In this document: positions 19,501 through 28,685 of the stretch, in pieces
Layout: every line of letters starts with the position of its first letter
How positions within the stretch are numbered: the first letter of the stretch is position 1
NCBI GenBank assembly: GCA_024687845.1
Contig: JAILEL010000295.1
Location: 1-64,000, forward strand
Length of the DNA stretch: 64,000 bases
From: Eubacterium sp.
Lineage (GTDB): Bacteria > Bacillota_A > Clostridia > Lachnospirales > Lachnospiraceae
Reading direction: 5' to 3'
Notes under the pieces: model-generated
What the model saw: the letters and a program-made list of their open reading frames with translations, nothing else
What the model was told of the DNA's origin: nothing
Database searches by the model: none
Position numbers and translations under genes: made by a program

Positions 19501-19587
19501 AACAGAAACCAGAATCATCAGAATATATACTAGTCTGTTCATTTTTTTCAGTTTTTTGAGACAATTCACCTTAAAATCTACGGGCAT
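16579..19587 (-). CDS. Membrane diguanylate cyclase fused to acetate kinase
   Basis: One uninterrupted 1002-codon frame. Residues 15-180 hold about six membrane segments, 195-250 a coiled coil and 250-400 a GAF-like region. Residues about 405-565 form a GGDEF domain with KDGLSKVYNRQYF, MMDIDHFKSVNDTYGH and the active-site loop RYGGEEF. The upstream I-site is degenerate, with no RxxD in register, so product inhibition by c-di-GMP is doubtful. A 40-residue polar linker leads into a complete acetate kinase (605-1002) with NAGSSS, GHRVVHGG, TFDTAFHQTMP, FHGTSH, GTRSGNIDP and NEEL. Its predicted activities are c-di-GMP synthesis and acetyl-phosphate + ADP to acetate + ATP. The ATG at 19587 has a GGGAG site. 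An internal site before codon 605 may also yield free AckA. I do not know this fusion from described proteins. A lost stop codon or a sequencing error cannot be excluded from sequence alone. Confidence 0.9.
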   Translation of the reverse strand: MPVDFKVNCLKKLKKMNRLVYILMILVSVMSAGAGLTRSIFIIGYYILIANAFLLSDEYLIYKKTELIKDQESFPSFLMSIRTYIYVFLLAFAAIFEQLPPIIFLSVFVIMLFMILQELFLRDIFDSFTNEIRIGIVMGLSCFVFLVLQFRHDVTGVWFIVFFAAGFLISAIIIFLYRLLADAIKYLDDRYTKVYFENSDIIEENNKLIEFREKVEKVNNEINLQKINLTKANDSLEETNKETRSLIEVMKYFTSSFDVEKNARIMMNNVMDIKKAGTVGFFINADIYMNDQAFVDVVSENSLIESLLLRDIYNIYKMVLNRKNTDPVVLVDNYDFKYPFMSGGNICNAVAFPAYENEVVYGVMIVISSKYDFFDKGFSFYESSIMDFTSALISDRLYLKAEEMAKKDGLSKVYNRQYFNQFYPSLINEVEGLGDDLTVAMMDIDHFKSVNDTYGHLAGDEVIKMVASVYKKFAERYDATAVRYGGEEFLLIFRNIKIDEAYSILKQVQMEIASTVVRFEDYEINVNVSIGVASYRETCEDIDEVIDRADQAMYFSKEHGRGMIVIDGREGESLTQNQIDNPSAVQTVDELQDKYTIKNKEQKKMKILVINAGSSSLKYQLIDSETEGVLAKGLCERIGIEGGKIKYDSSQTGEKKEKDIDLPDHGVALKAVIDILIDPEDGAIKSLDEIDAVGHRVVHGGEYFNSSVKVDDDVIAKIDECCDLAPLHNPANLLGIRACQKIMPGVPQCVTFDTAFHQTMPEKAYIYGIPYSYYENYKIRRYGFHGTSHRFVSGRAAELLGKPVEDSKIIVCHLGGGASITAVQGGKSVDTSMGLTPLEGLIMGTRSGNIDPAIIQYIVNKENKSVDEVLNILNKQSGLFGLSGRSSDCRDIDAGIKEGDKRSIIAFNSFVYSAVKIIGSYIAAMNGVDMIAFTAGIGENDDKIRAAILESFGYMGVEIDAEKNSSVHGDEAEISTPDSKVKVFVIPTNEELAIARETAALL
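17773..17790 (-). promoter_or_regulatory. ackA: Internal ribosome binding site and ATG for free acetate kinase (ackA)
   Basis: Within the fusion frame the minus strand carries AAGGAG (17790-17785), nine bases before an ATG at 17775. That ATG is the normal N-terminus of acetate kinase (MKILVINAGSSS). Initiation here would give a 398-residue AckA of standard length (16579-17775). The linker codons just before it (encoding YTIKNKEQKK) therefore look like a former 5' untranslated region that is now read through. Confidence 0.7.
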
Positions 19588-19665
19588 AAAAAAATCTCCC
19601 ACGATTATGATATATCATATCCTGATCAGCTAATATTACCAATAAACTTATGACGTACAAGCTTA

Positions 19666-20259
19666 TCATTTAATTGTATCATACCACTTATCAATCATCA
19701 AGAATAAAGTCCCCTCATCAGAATCATTATAAATCACTCTGTCCGAGTTTTTTATATAGAATTCCTCATCCGGCTGATTCATAATAAATGCCTTAGCTTT
19801 TTCTTCGCTATAGCCTCTGTTTTCAATAAGTCTTTTTACTCTGATTTTTATATCAGCAGTAATGCACCACAGCTCATCGCAGATTTCTTTGTAACCATCC
19901 TGAATCAGAAGAGCTGCTTCAATAACATAAAGATCTATTCCATTTTTTTTCGCTTCTTCTATATCCTTTAAAATGTATTCTTTAACTGCTGGATGAACTA
20001 TCTTATTAAGCTGTTCTAGTTTTTCTTTATTATCTGTTACTATCTTTCCAAGTTTTTGACGGTCTATATCCCCATCATCATTAAGAACAGAACTTGAAAA
20101 GTTTTTAACGATACTATTGTAAACAAGCTGTCCTTTCATTTGGAGAAAATGTGCCACCTTATCAGCTTCAACTATATGCGCATTATATTTTTCTTTTAAT
20201 CTATTGAGTACGAGAGATTTGCCTGAACCAATCCCTCCGGTAATGCCTATTATTTTCAT
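19666..20259 (-). CDS. coaE: Dephospho-CoA kinase
   Basis: Last step of CoA synthesis, phosphorylating the 3'-OH of dephospho-CoA with ATP. The P-loop GITGGIGSGKS sits at residues 4-14, and the EADKVAH segment and an ENRGYSEE-containing lid follow. The length of 197 residues is normal. The start has an AGGAAAG site. It lies 54 bases downstream of polA, the usual polA-coaE order in Firmicutes. The GGDEF-AckA gene comes 78 bases later. Confidence 0.95.
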   Translation of the reverse strand: MKIIGITGGIGSGKSLVLNRLKEKYNAHIVEADKVAHFLQMKGQLVYNSIVKNFSSSVLNDDGDIDRQKLGKIVTDNKEKLEQLNKIVHPAVKEYILKDIEEAKKNGIDLYVIEAALLIQDGYKEICDELWCITADIKIRVKRLIENRGYSEEKAKAFIMNQPDEEFYIKNSDRVIYNDSDEGTLFLMIDKWYDTIK

Positions 20260-20313
20260 ATTTCTTTCCTGATTATATTGTAAAAAAGCATCATAGTAGC
20301 CTATAAATTCAAA

Positions 20314-22986
20314 TTACTTTGTATCAAACAGAGATTTTCCTTCATGTACATCTACATACAGAGGAACTGACATTTGAACCGCATTTTCCATATTTCTTAT
20401 GAGCAGTTCTTTAACCACCTCTTCTTCTCCACTTGCTGTTTCTATAAGAAGTTCATCATGAATCTGAAGGATAAGCCTTGATTTAAGATTTTTTTCTTTC
20501 AGCTCCCTATTAACCTTGATCATTGCAAGCTTAATAATATCTGCAGCAGTACCCTGAATTGGAGAATTCATAGCTACTCTTTCTCCGAAGGACCTTTGCA
20601 TAAAATTAGAGCTGGATAATTCAGGAATCGGTCTGATTCTGTTCATCATTGTACGAACATAACCAGCTGTCTTAGCTTCTTCAACCTTATTATCCAGATA
20701 TTCCTTAACTTTTCCATATGTCATGAAATATTTTTCAATATATTCCTTTGCTTCTGAACGACTAATACCCAGATCTTCTCCAAGTCCAAAAGAACTAATA
20801 CCATATATTATTCCAAAATTAACCGCTTTTGCTTTTCTTCTAAGATCTGGTGTAACAGCTGTCTGATCAACACCAAATACTTGTGAAGCGGTTATCGCAT
20901 GAATATCTTTTGCCTGATTAAAGGCATTAATCAGAGTTTCATCATCAGATATGCTCGCCATTACACGGAGCTCTATCTGAGAATAATCAGCATCAATAAA
21001 TGTATAACCATCTGCTGGAATAAATGCTTTTCTTATCTCTCTTCCAGTCGCTGTTCTCGCAGGAATATTCTGAAGATTAGGCTCTGTAGAGCTGATTCTG
21101 CCTGTTGCTGTAACCGTTTGATTAAATGTACTATGGATTCTTCCATCAGATTTAATAGTTGAAAGAAGTCCCTCTACATAAGTTGAACGAAGCTTTGTAA
21201 GTGTTCTATATTCCAATATAAGTGGTATTATCTCATGTTCATCTTTTAATTTGTTAAGAACTTCACTATTTGTAGAATATCCAGTCTTAGTTTTTTTACC
21301 ACTCTTTAATTGCAGCTTTTCAAAAAGTATTACTCCCAACTGTTTAGGAGAATTGATATTGAATTCCTCACCAGATAATCTATATATTTCTTTTTCAAGA
21401 GTTTCTATACGTTCTGATAACTCATTTCCATATTCAGTAAGAATCTCAGCACTTACTCTGACTCCTGTCTTTTCCATTTCACTTAATATGAATATAGAAG
21501 GATATTCGATATCATTATATAGTGAGTCCTCACCGAGCTGCGCAAGTTTGCTGACAAGTTTTGGTTTCGCAGACCAAGCTATAAAAGCATTAACTGAAAG
21601 AAATTTTCTATAGTCAGGATCATCGAAAGAAAAAATCGTTATTTCCTTTTTTCCAATAAGAGTTTTTTCATCACTAATTGTAATTCCTAAAATGCTATCT
21701 GCAATCACATCATAACTATAATTTCCAAGAAGAGGATTAGTTAGATATGTAGCAACACTAATGTCATATACATCATCAGATTCAGTTATATTCAATTGAG
21801 AAATGTAAGGCTTTATACTAATCATAGAAAAGCTCTTAGTTGGATTATCTCGAATAATATCCTTAACATTCTCATCTCTAACGATATAAAGCTTTCCATC
21901 TACACAAACTGCACCACCAGCTATAGAATCATTTATAACTGCAGGATAAAGGCCTATAATTTCTGAAGAAGATTTCTGAATCACTTCAGATAACTCCTGA
22001 TAGAACATTTCTTCTATATCTTCAAATATTTTCTCATCATATACTAGATTATCTTTTGTTTTTAATGTATCCTCTGATGAATTATTCTCCGATGCTTCGG
22101 AATCTCCAGAACTAAACTTGAATTTTTTAAGAAGGCTGTTAAGCTTTAAATCCTTAAAAATATCATAAACCTTATGATTTAATAATTCTTCCGCATCAAC
22201 GAAAGTATCTTTAACAGATGTTTCAAGTTCACAGTCTAGCTTTATAGTTGCAAGGTCTCTTGAAAAAATAGCCATTTCACGTTCAGCATCAAGATTCTTT
22301 CTTGCTTTGTCTGGTTTGATATTATCTATATCAGCAAGTGCAGCTTCAATAGAATGATACTTCTGAATGATTGCTGAAGCTGTTTTGGGGCCAATACCGG
22401 AAACACCAGGAATATTATCTGACGTATCTCCCATAAGACCTTTCATCTCAATAAATTCAAGAGGAGTAACACCATACTCCTTTACAACATCTTCAGCGTA
22501 ATAGTTTTCAACAGTGGTTTTACCAGCTTTGGTTTTAGGGATTCTTACAAGTACTTTATCGGTTGCCAGCTGAAGCAGATCACGGTCACCGGAAAGAACA
22601 GTTACCTCATATCCATTCTTAATACCCTGTCTTGAAAATGTTCCAATGATATCATCAGCTTCATAGCCTCCCTTTTCTACAGTTTTAATTCCCATGGTAT
22701 GAAGTACATCCTTAATAACAGGAAACTGTTCTCTTAGTTCATCATCCATACCATGTCTTGTACCCTTATATTCCGAATACATTTTATGCCTGAAGGTTGG
22801 CTCATGAACATCAAAAGCAACTGCAATATGCGTAGGTTTTTCTTCATCATAAACCTTAAAAAAAACATTAAGAAATCCGAGTATAGCATTCGTATGAATG
22901 CCTGACCCGGCTGTAAGAGTTTTGGGTAATGCAAAATACCCTCTATTCATTATACTATTTCCATCAATCAGTAGTAGCTTCGACAT
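20314..22986 (-). CDS. polA: DNA polymerase I
   Basis: Repair and Okazaki-fragment polymerase. The 890-residue protein has the 5' nuclease domain (1-300: LLIDGNSIMNRGYFAL, GYEADDIIGT, VLSGDRDLLQL, GLMGDTSDNIPGV). A middle 3'-5' exonuclease-like domain lacks the DxE motif and is presumably inactive, as in Bacillus. The polymerase domain has motif A (DADYSQIELRVMAS), motif B (RRKAKAVNFGIIYG) and motif C (QIHDELLIE). The start overlaps the end of the zinc-finger membrane gene by 23 bases, with GGGAGG in front, so translation is likely coupled. Confidence 0.97.
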   Translation of the reverse strand: MSKLLLIDGNSIMNRGYFALPKTLTAGSGIHTNAILGFLNVFFKVYDEEKPTHIAVAFDVHEPTFRHKMYSEYKGTRHGMDDELREQFPVIKDVLHTMGIKTVEKGGYEADDIIGTFSRQGIKNGYEVTVLSGDRDLLQLATDKVLVRIPKTKAGKTTVENYYAEDVVKEYGVTPLEFIEMKGLMGDTSDNIPGVSGIGPKTASAIIQKYHSIEAALADIDNIKPDKARKNLDAEREMAIFSRDLATIKLDCELETSVKDTFVDAEELLNHKVYDIFKDLKLNSLLKKFKFSSGDSEASENNSSEDTLKTKDNLVYDEKIFEDIEEMFYQELSEVIQKSSSEIIGLYPAVINDSIAGGAVCVDGKLYIVRDENVKDIIRDNPTKSFSMISIKPYISQLNITESDDVYDISVATYLTNPLLGNYSYDVIADSILGITISDEKTLIGKKEITIFSFDDPDYRKFLSVNAFIAWSAKPKLVSKLAQLGEDSLYNDIEYPSIFILSEMEKTGVRVSAEILTEYGNELSERIETLEKEIYRLSGEEFNINSPKQLGVILFEKLQLKSGKKTKTGYSTNSEVLNKLKDEHEIIPLILEYRTLTKLRSTYVEGLLSTIKSDGRIHSTFNQTVTATGRISSTEPNLQNIPARTATGREIRKAFIPADGYTFIDADYSQIELRVMASISDDETLINAFNQAKDIHAITASQVFGVDQTAVTPDLRRKAKAVNFGIIYGISSFGLGEDLGISRSEAKEYIEKYFMTYGKVKEYLDNKVEEAKTAGYVRTMMNRIRPIPELSSSNFMQRSFGERVAMNSPIQGTAADIIKLAMIKVNRELKEKNLKSRLILQIHDELLIETASGEEEVVKELLIRNMENAVQMSVPLYVDVHEGKSLFDTK

Positions 22987-23536
22987 TCAGCATATCCTCC
23001 CCAACTTTTTCCATAACATCATAGTCTTCTTCAATACTTCTATAACCTCGAATACGGTCAAAATTCGTAATTTCTTTTTTGGTCTTATAAGATTTACTGT
23101 TTTCAATCCTGTCAAGTTTATCACCGATGATAAGTCCATCCAGCTTGTCAGAAAAATAATAATCTCCCTGATTAATAAGCTTAGTGCGCTGTTCAAAATC
23201 ATAAACCTCACTCAGACAACCAGCATAAAGAAGACCGACAAATAAAATGACAAAGGCCATTATTATTGAAAAAAGAGAAACCTTAACGCTTCTTCTATTA
23301 CGGACCTTATGTTCCATCTGTTTAAGTTTATTTTCAAGATCTTTGCTGAAATCAACAGACAAGCTTTTTTTATTATCCAGCTCCTTCATTCCAACAAGTA
23401 AGGTATAATAAATCTCCAGTTCATCATGACATTTTTTGCAATTCTTCATATGCATAACAAAATCACCCTTTTTATTTTCAGGGATTTTTCCATCAATAAA
23501 TGGCATGATATATGATTGCGCTTCAAAATGATTCAT
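22964..23536 (-). CDS. Membrane protein with an anti-sigma-type zinc finger
   Basis: A 190-residue single-pass membrane protein. The N-terminus has an HxxxCxxC motif (H29, C33, C36), typical of zf-HC2/ZAS anti-sigma factors. One transmembrane helix follows near residues 84-106, and then an extracytoplasmic, charged region. No sigma factor gene is adjacent, so the anti-sigma role is inferred from the motif only. It overlaps polA by 23 bases. An AGGTG site precedes the ATG. Confidence 0.75.
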   Translation of the reverse strand: MNHFEAQSYIMPFIDGKIPENKKGDFVMHMKNCKKCHDELEIYYTLLVGMKELDNKKSLSVDFSKDLENKLKQMEHKVRNRRSVKVSLFSIIMAFVILFVGLLYAGCLSEVYDFEQRTKLINQGDYYFSDKLDGLIIGDKLDRIENSKSYKTKKEITNFDRIRGYRSIEEDYDVMEKVGEDMLNVEATTD

Positions 23537-23631
23537 GATGTAGCACCTAAACTAATATAATTTTCAACAGGAATAATATAATTTTTTTTAAATCGTTAAC
23601 TATTCTACCATAATATATAAAAAAAATAAAT

Positions 23632-23659
23632 AAGGAGCCGGACATTTAACCGACTCCTT
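23632..23659 (-). terminator. Rho-independent terminator of the AIM24 gene
   Basis: Ten-bp stem (arms 23632-23641 and 23650-23659) with an 8-base loop. The one non-Watson-Crick position is a G-U pair only in the minus-strand RNA, and a U-rich tail follows on that strand. Both facts assign it to the gene at 23694-24539. Confidence 0.85.
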
Positions 23660-23693
23660 AAAACTATTAAATCATAATGATTAACTATTTATT

Positions 23694-24539
23694 TTAGAGA
23701 TTGAAAAGACTATCTGCAATACTTACTGAAGATGATGCAGTTGTGCTCTCTGGTCCATTAGCAGGTGACATAGTTGTACCAGCCATTGTAGGAGCCATAA
23801 GAATCTTTCCTGATCCTCTGTAAACGTTAACGAATCCTTCGCCTGAAGCAGCTGATCCGAAAGCATTTCCTGTAAGTGTCTCAACTGTAAACTGAAGTGA
23901 ACTGGACCATGCAATAGCCATATTTCCATCAATCTTTACGCAGTCATTATCAAGAACAAACTCGAAAAGCTCTTCTCTAGGAACTGGGCTCTCAAGAACT
24001 GCATAACCCTGACCTGAAAGGCAAAGGTTGAACAGACCTTCTCCACCAAGAAGTGCAGAAGAAACATTAGATCTCTTATTGATCTGCTCCTGAAGAGATG
24101 TATCGCAACAAAGGAAAAGTCCATCATCAAGAACCATACCAGATCCCCATGATCCTACATCTTCAATAAGAAGATACTTATATGTAGGCTCAAGCATTAC
24201 AAAACCTGATCCTGAATATTCAGGTTTAACAGCTGATTCTCCAGTAACAGCGCCTTTAATAGCATTCTTAAAGAAACCACCAGCGCTCTTGATACCTGAT
24301 GAAGCCTGAATATTTCCAGAAACCCACTGCATAGCTCCGGCCTGCATCTTACAAGACGAATTATTCAGCTGAATAAGAACCTGACGCTTTCTTACATTCA
24401 TTTCTTTCATGAAGTAATCAGAAGCAGCTGAATAAGGTGAAACAGAAAGATCTTCCTGATGCTCATAAATGAAGTACTGTCCACCACTTGCGATAAGTTT
24501 CATGTTCTCATTGTCAAAGACATTGTTTAAAGTTACCAT
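23694..24539 (-). CDS. AIM24 family protein
   Basis: A 281-residue protein of the AIM24/DUF124 beta-rich fold. The motif run YSGSGFVMLEPTYKYLLIE, followed by a GEGLFNLCLSGQG segment and an AWSSSLQFTVE segment, fits this family, whose biochemical role in bacteria is unknown. There is no signal peptide or membrane helix, so it is probably cytoplasmic. It is a monocistronic gene between ilvC and the polA unit, with its own terminator. Confidence 0.85.
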   Translation of the reverse strand: MVTLNNVFDNENMKLIASGGQYFIYEHQEDLSVSPYSAASDYFMKEMNVRKRQVLIQLNNSSCKMQAGAMQWVSGNIQASSGIKSAGGFFKNAIKGAVTGESAVKPEYSGSGFVMLEPTYKYLLIEDVGSWGSGMVLDDGLFLCCDTSLQEQINKRSNVSSALLGGEGLFNLCLSGQGYAVLESPVPREELFEFVLDNDCVKIDGNMAIAWSSSLQFTVETLTGNAFGSAASGEGFVNVYRGSGKILMAPTMAGTTMSPANGPESTTASSSVSIADSLFNL

Positions 24540-24576
24540 GGTATATTACCCCCCTTATTTTAATTTTATTTTTATT

Positions 24577-24620
24577 GAAACTTGGACTTCAATTTATAAT
24601 TAATTTGAAGTCTAAGTTTC
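24577..24620. repeat. Long inverted repeat upstream of the AIM24 gene
   Basis: Arms of 19 bases (24577-24595 and 24602-24620), two of whose positions are not Watson-Crick pairs. Neither strand has a U-run after it, so it is not a standard terminator. It lies 38 bases upstream of the AIM24 start and 41 bases after the ilvC stop, and may act as a leader structure or operator. Confidence 0.6.
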
Positions 24621-24660
24621 ATAAGGTACAATTTAATTAAACACACATTCTATAAAATAA

Positions 24661-25746
<1,086 letters not shown>

Positions 25747-25779
25747 CTAAACAAACTATATAATTATGCAATACTAAGT

Positions 25780-26265
25780 TTATTCATAGAATCCTCTTGT
25801 AAGACCTGTAATACCAGTTCTAACAAGTTCCTGAATCTCAAATCCATCAAGCAAATTAATAAATGCATGAATCTTATTTGCATTTCCAGTAAGCTCAACT
25901 ATTATTGATTCTGGTGAAACATCTACAATGTTAGCTCTATATACATTTGCAACAGAAATAATCTGCTGTCTCTGATCATTATCAGCCTTAACCTTTACAA
26001 GAACAAGTTCTCTGCATACAGACTCACCATCTTTAAGCTCTGTAATCTGAACAACATCTTCAAGCTTATTAAGCTGACTCTTAATCTGACTTACTATTTT
26101 ATCATCACCAGTTACAACAACTGTCATACGGGAATACTTAGGATCTTCAGTAACACCAACTGACAAACTATCGATGTTATAACCTCTCCTGCTGAACATT
26201 GCTGATACACGACTGAGTACACCCGCTGTATTATCTACTAGAAGTGAAAGTACTTTTGTTTTCAT
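25780..26265 (-). CDS. ilvN: Acetolactate synthase small (regulatory) subunit
   Basis: Regulatory subunit that activates IlvB and gives valine feedback inhibition. The 161-residue protein has an N-terminal ACT domain (KVLSLLVDNTAGVLSRVSAMFSRRGYNIDSL) and the second conserved domain, which ends with LVRTGITGLTRG. The catalytic ilvB gene is not nearby and must be elsewhere. The ATG overlaps the stop of a possible 20-codon upstream frame by four bases. The promoter is at 26374-26402. Confidence 0.96.
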   Translation of the reverse strand: MKTKVLSLLVDNTAGVLSRVSAMFSRRGYNIDSLSVGVTEDPKYSRMTVVVTGDDKIVSQIKSQLNKLEDVVQITELKDGESVCRELVLVKVKADNDQRQQIISVANVYRANIVDVSPESIIVELTGNANKIHAFINLLDGFEIQELVRTGITGLTRGFYE

Positions 26266-26324
26266 GCTAAAACTTCCTTTCCTGTATATTTCGCAAGTAA
26301 ATCTTTTACTGTTTTAGGGTACAT
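26262..26324 (-). CDS. Possible 20-codon leader peptide upstream of ilvN
   Basis: A short frame reads MYPKTVKDLLAKYTGKEVLA and ends in a TGA that overlaps the ilvN ATG (ATGA). It lies inside the predicted 5' leader. It contains Val and Leu codons but no run of them, and no clear ribosome binding site, so it is not a classic attenuator. It may be chance; listed because of the exact 4-base overlap. Confidence 0.25.
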   Translation of the reverse strand: MYPKTVKDLLAKYTGKEVLA

Positions 26325-26373
26325 GATAATTAACATTGAATAAATGTATAAAAGTACCAAAACACACTATATA

Positions 26374-26402
26374 ATTTTATAATTTATTGCTAACAATGTC
26401 AA
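26374..26402 (-). promoter_or_regulatory. Promoter of ilvN-ilvC
   Basis: The minus strand reads TTGACA (6 of 6), 17 bases, TAAAAT (5 of 6). Transcription should start near 26367, leaving a leader of about 100 bases. The -35 lies within the dyad at 26392-26409. Confidence 0.75.
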
Positions 26403-26409
26403 CATTGTT
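26392..26409. promoter_or_regulatory. Operator-like dyad on the -35 of the ilvNC promoter
   Basis: Perfect 8-bp arms with a two-base centre: AACAATGT-CA-ACATTGTT. The centre is too short to form an RNA hairpin loop, so a protein-binding site is more likely. The core TGTTGACA matches the dyad at the rpmF promoter. Confidence 0.5.
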
Positions 26410-26430
26410 TTAAATATTATCTGTTACTAT

Positions 26431-27192
26431 TTATATCCTATCAATGATACCCATCAGAAGTGCTTCAAAATCATTTTTTACCTTTGCAGCAACTTCCTGC
26501 ACCTCTTCATGGCTTAATGCTTCACCTGTAATTCCGGCCCCATAATTAGTTAGACAGCTGATTGCGGCGACTTTTGTACCCAGTGCATGAGCATACATTG
26601 CTTCTACAACTGTACTCATACCAACAGCATCAGCTCCAAGAGTTTTATACATTTTTATTTCTGCTGGAGTCTCATAATTAGGTCCGGATGTCTGAAGATA
26701 ACAGCCCTGTCTGAGAGTAATATTTTTATCTTCAGCATATCCAGTAATTAAACTGATAAGTTCCGGATCATAAACATGAGTCATATCATGAAATCTCGCT
26801 CCGGTTTTAGCCGTCAGATTCACTCCAATAAGTGGAGATGGTACAAATGAAGATATATGATCCGTAATAAGCATGAGCTCTCCAGGAGCAAATTCAGTAT
26901 TAATACAGCCAGCAGCATTAGTCAGAATCAATCTGTCAATGCTTAACTCTTCTATCATATAAACAATCGGGCGGACAACATCTTTCATGCTATAGCCTTC
27001 ATAATAATGAACTCTGCCCTGCATTACGACTACATCTTTATCACATAGTTCACCTATAACATATTGTCCCTTATGGCCTTCAACACTCGAAGAAATATTC
27101 CCCAATACGTCTTCATATTTTAAAATTTTGGGATTATTAACCTGGTCAGCAAAGCTACCTAGACCAGAACCAAGAACGATACCTATTTTCAT
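26431..27192 (-). CDS. Purine nucleoside phosphorylase, trimeric type
   Basis: Phosphorolysis of (deoxy)inosine and guanosine for purine salvage. The 253-residue protein has the phosphate loop LGSGLGSF at its N-terminus. TNAAGCINTEFAPGELMLI, SGPNYETPAEIKM (purine-binding Glu), GADAVGMSTVVEA and SCLTNYGAG are typical of PNP-I (PunA/DeoD2 group). The ATG at 27192 is preceded by GGGGAGG; an upstream TTG would contain that site. It is the last gene of the unit starting at der. Confidence 0.93.
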   Translation of the reverse strand: MKIGIVLGSGLGSFADQVNNPKILKYEDVLGNISSSVEGHKGQYVIGELCDKDVVVMQGRVHYYEGYSMKDVVRPIVYMIEELSIDRLILTNAAGCINTEFAPGELMLITDHISSFVPSPLIGVNLTAKTGARFHDMTHVYDPELISLITGYAEDKNITLRQGCYLQTSGPNYETPAEIKMYKTLGADAVGMSTVVEAMYAHALGTKVAAISCLTNYGAGITGEALSHEEVQEVAAKVKNDFEALLMGIIDRI

Positions 27193-27253
27193 TTTGTCGC
27201 CTCCCCATACAATCAATTAACCCCAACGTTAATTTAAATAAAATACCTAAAAT

Positions 27254-28639
27254 TTAATAAACTACAACCGGCATACCATCTTCAACATAGCTGTACAATT
27301 CTTCAGCTGCTGAATAAGGCATATTTACACAGCCATGTGAACCGCTATAGTAGTAAATATCACCACCAAACCAGCCACGCCAGGTTGCATCGTGAAATCC
27401 GATTCCGCCATTAAATGGCATCCAGTAGGTTACTTTTGACTCATAATCCTCTCCAACAAGTACAGCTGGAGACTGCTTATAATATACATAATATAATCCA
27501 CCCGGTGTTCCTCTACCAAGTCCTACGCATCCAGTAACAACATCAGAATGAAGTACAACCCTTCCATTCTTATAAAGATACATATGCTGGTTCGTAATAT
27601 CTACCTCAGCATAGAAATCTCCAATATCATTTGAGCTATTAACATAAGCAAATGCAGTATGTTCAAAGATAGGAGCTCTGTAAAAATCTCTTGTATGAAT
27701 GATACTATTATAGAGCTCATTTGTTTCTTCTTCAATATTGATCAGCCATCCATAATCATCACTATTAATACTGATTGTAGCTCTGTCATGAGTTTTAAAT
27801 CTTCTTATATGACCAAATGTATCATGAAGCCTTGAAAAGCTTTCAAGCAGCTTAGTTACTCGGAATTTACTTACAGCTGTACCGTATTTTTCATTTATTT
27901 TTATCAGTTTAAAAAGCTGCTGTGGTTCTAATGCAATGTCTTCATCAGCATATCTGTAAACCAGTTTTAGACTTGTTATTTTATTACAATAATCAACACA
28001 TTTTTTTACAACTGCGGATTCTGGATTATATTCAGAAGGTTTATAGCATCCTTCGACATCTATCTCAACTGATTTATCAAGCTTTACCACCGCATCTTTA
28101 ACTAGCTTGTGTACTTTATCAGGATCAGCAATAACACTTCCCTGATCATGTTCTACAGCAACTACAACATCATCAACAAGTTCAATAGTCGGATTAAGTG
28201 GCTCAACCATATTTTCAGGTTTCATTTCTTTAAAACTGTCAATCTTCTTATCCAGAAGTTCTTCACTAAAAGAGATATCCTTTTCTATTTTATACTCTTC
28301 CTGCCAAAAAGCTTTAAACCAAAGAAAAGGATTTTGATTAGCTTTTATCTCATCCAGACTTCTGCTGTAATCTAATACAAGTCCGATATCATGTCCATTT
28401 ATTTTTTCAGTGCCATTTCTAAAATTTACTTCGATATTATAATTACGTGGATCTTCGTGAATACACTGTTCAACATATGCCGGACTTTTAAAGCTGTAAT
28501 CAACACCATTTATCACCGTATTCGGATAATAGGTATCCAATGCTGCCAATACCATTACAACATAGCCTATGATCAAAATAGCAAGAATACTAATTAAAGA
28601 ATATCTGAATATCTTATTTTGCCACATTTTATTTTCCAC
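27254..28639 (-). CDS. L,D-transpeptidase, membrane-anchored
   Basis: Cell-wall enzyme that makes 3-3 crosslinks or attaches groups to peptidoglycan stems. The 461-residue protein has one N-terminal membrane helix (residues 12-33), a central region like the PG_binding_4 domain (40-330), and a C-terminal YkuD domain. The catalytic motif is HDATW, then SGSHGCVNM with the nucleophilic Cys. The start could be GTG at 28639 or the ATG four codons later; both have weak sites. It lies between the metallophosphoesterase and PNP genes. Confidence 0.93.
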   Translation of the reverse strand: MENKMWQNKIFRYSLISILAILIIGYVVMVLAALDTYYPNTVINGVDYSFKSPAYVEQCIHEDPRNYNIEVNFRNGTEKINGHDIGLVLDYSRSLDEIKANQNPFLWFKAFWQEEYKIEKDISFSEELLDKKIDSFKEMKPENMVEPLNPTIELVDDVVVAVEHDQGSVIADPDKVHKLVKDAVVKLDKSVEIDVEGCYKPSEYNPESAVVKKCVDYCNKITSLKLVYRYADEDIALEPQQLFKLIKINEKYGTAVSKFRVTKLLESFSRLHDTFGHIRRFKTHDRATISINSDDYGWLINIEEETNELYNSIIHTRDFYRAPIFEHTAFAYVNSSNDIGDFYAEVDITNQHMYLYKNGRVVLHSDVVTGCVGLGRGTPGGLYYVYYKQSPAVLVGEDYESKVTYWMPFNGGIGFHDATWRGWFGGDIYYYSGSHGCVNMPYSAAEELYSYVEDGMPVVVY

Positions 28640-28685
28640 TAACCCGCTTTCTCGAAAATATATTTCACATAAATCTAATAAATAT

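Noticed and set aside
26266..26430. T-box or BCAA attenuator before ilvN
   Set aside because: The leader is about 100 bases, without a T-box core, a clear terminator/antiterminator pair or a run of Leu/Val/Ile codons.
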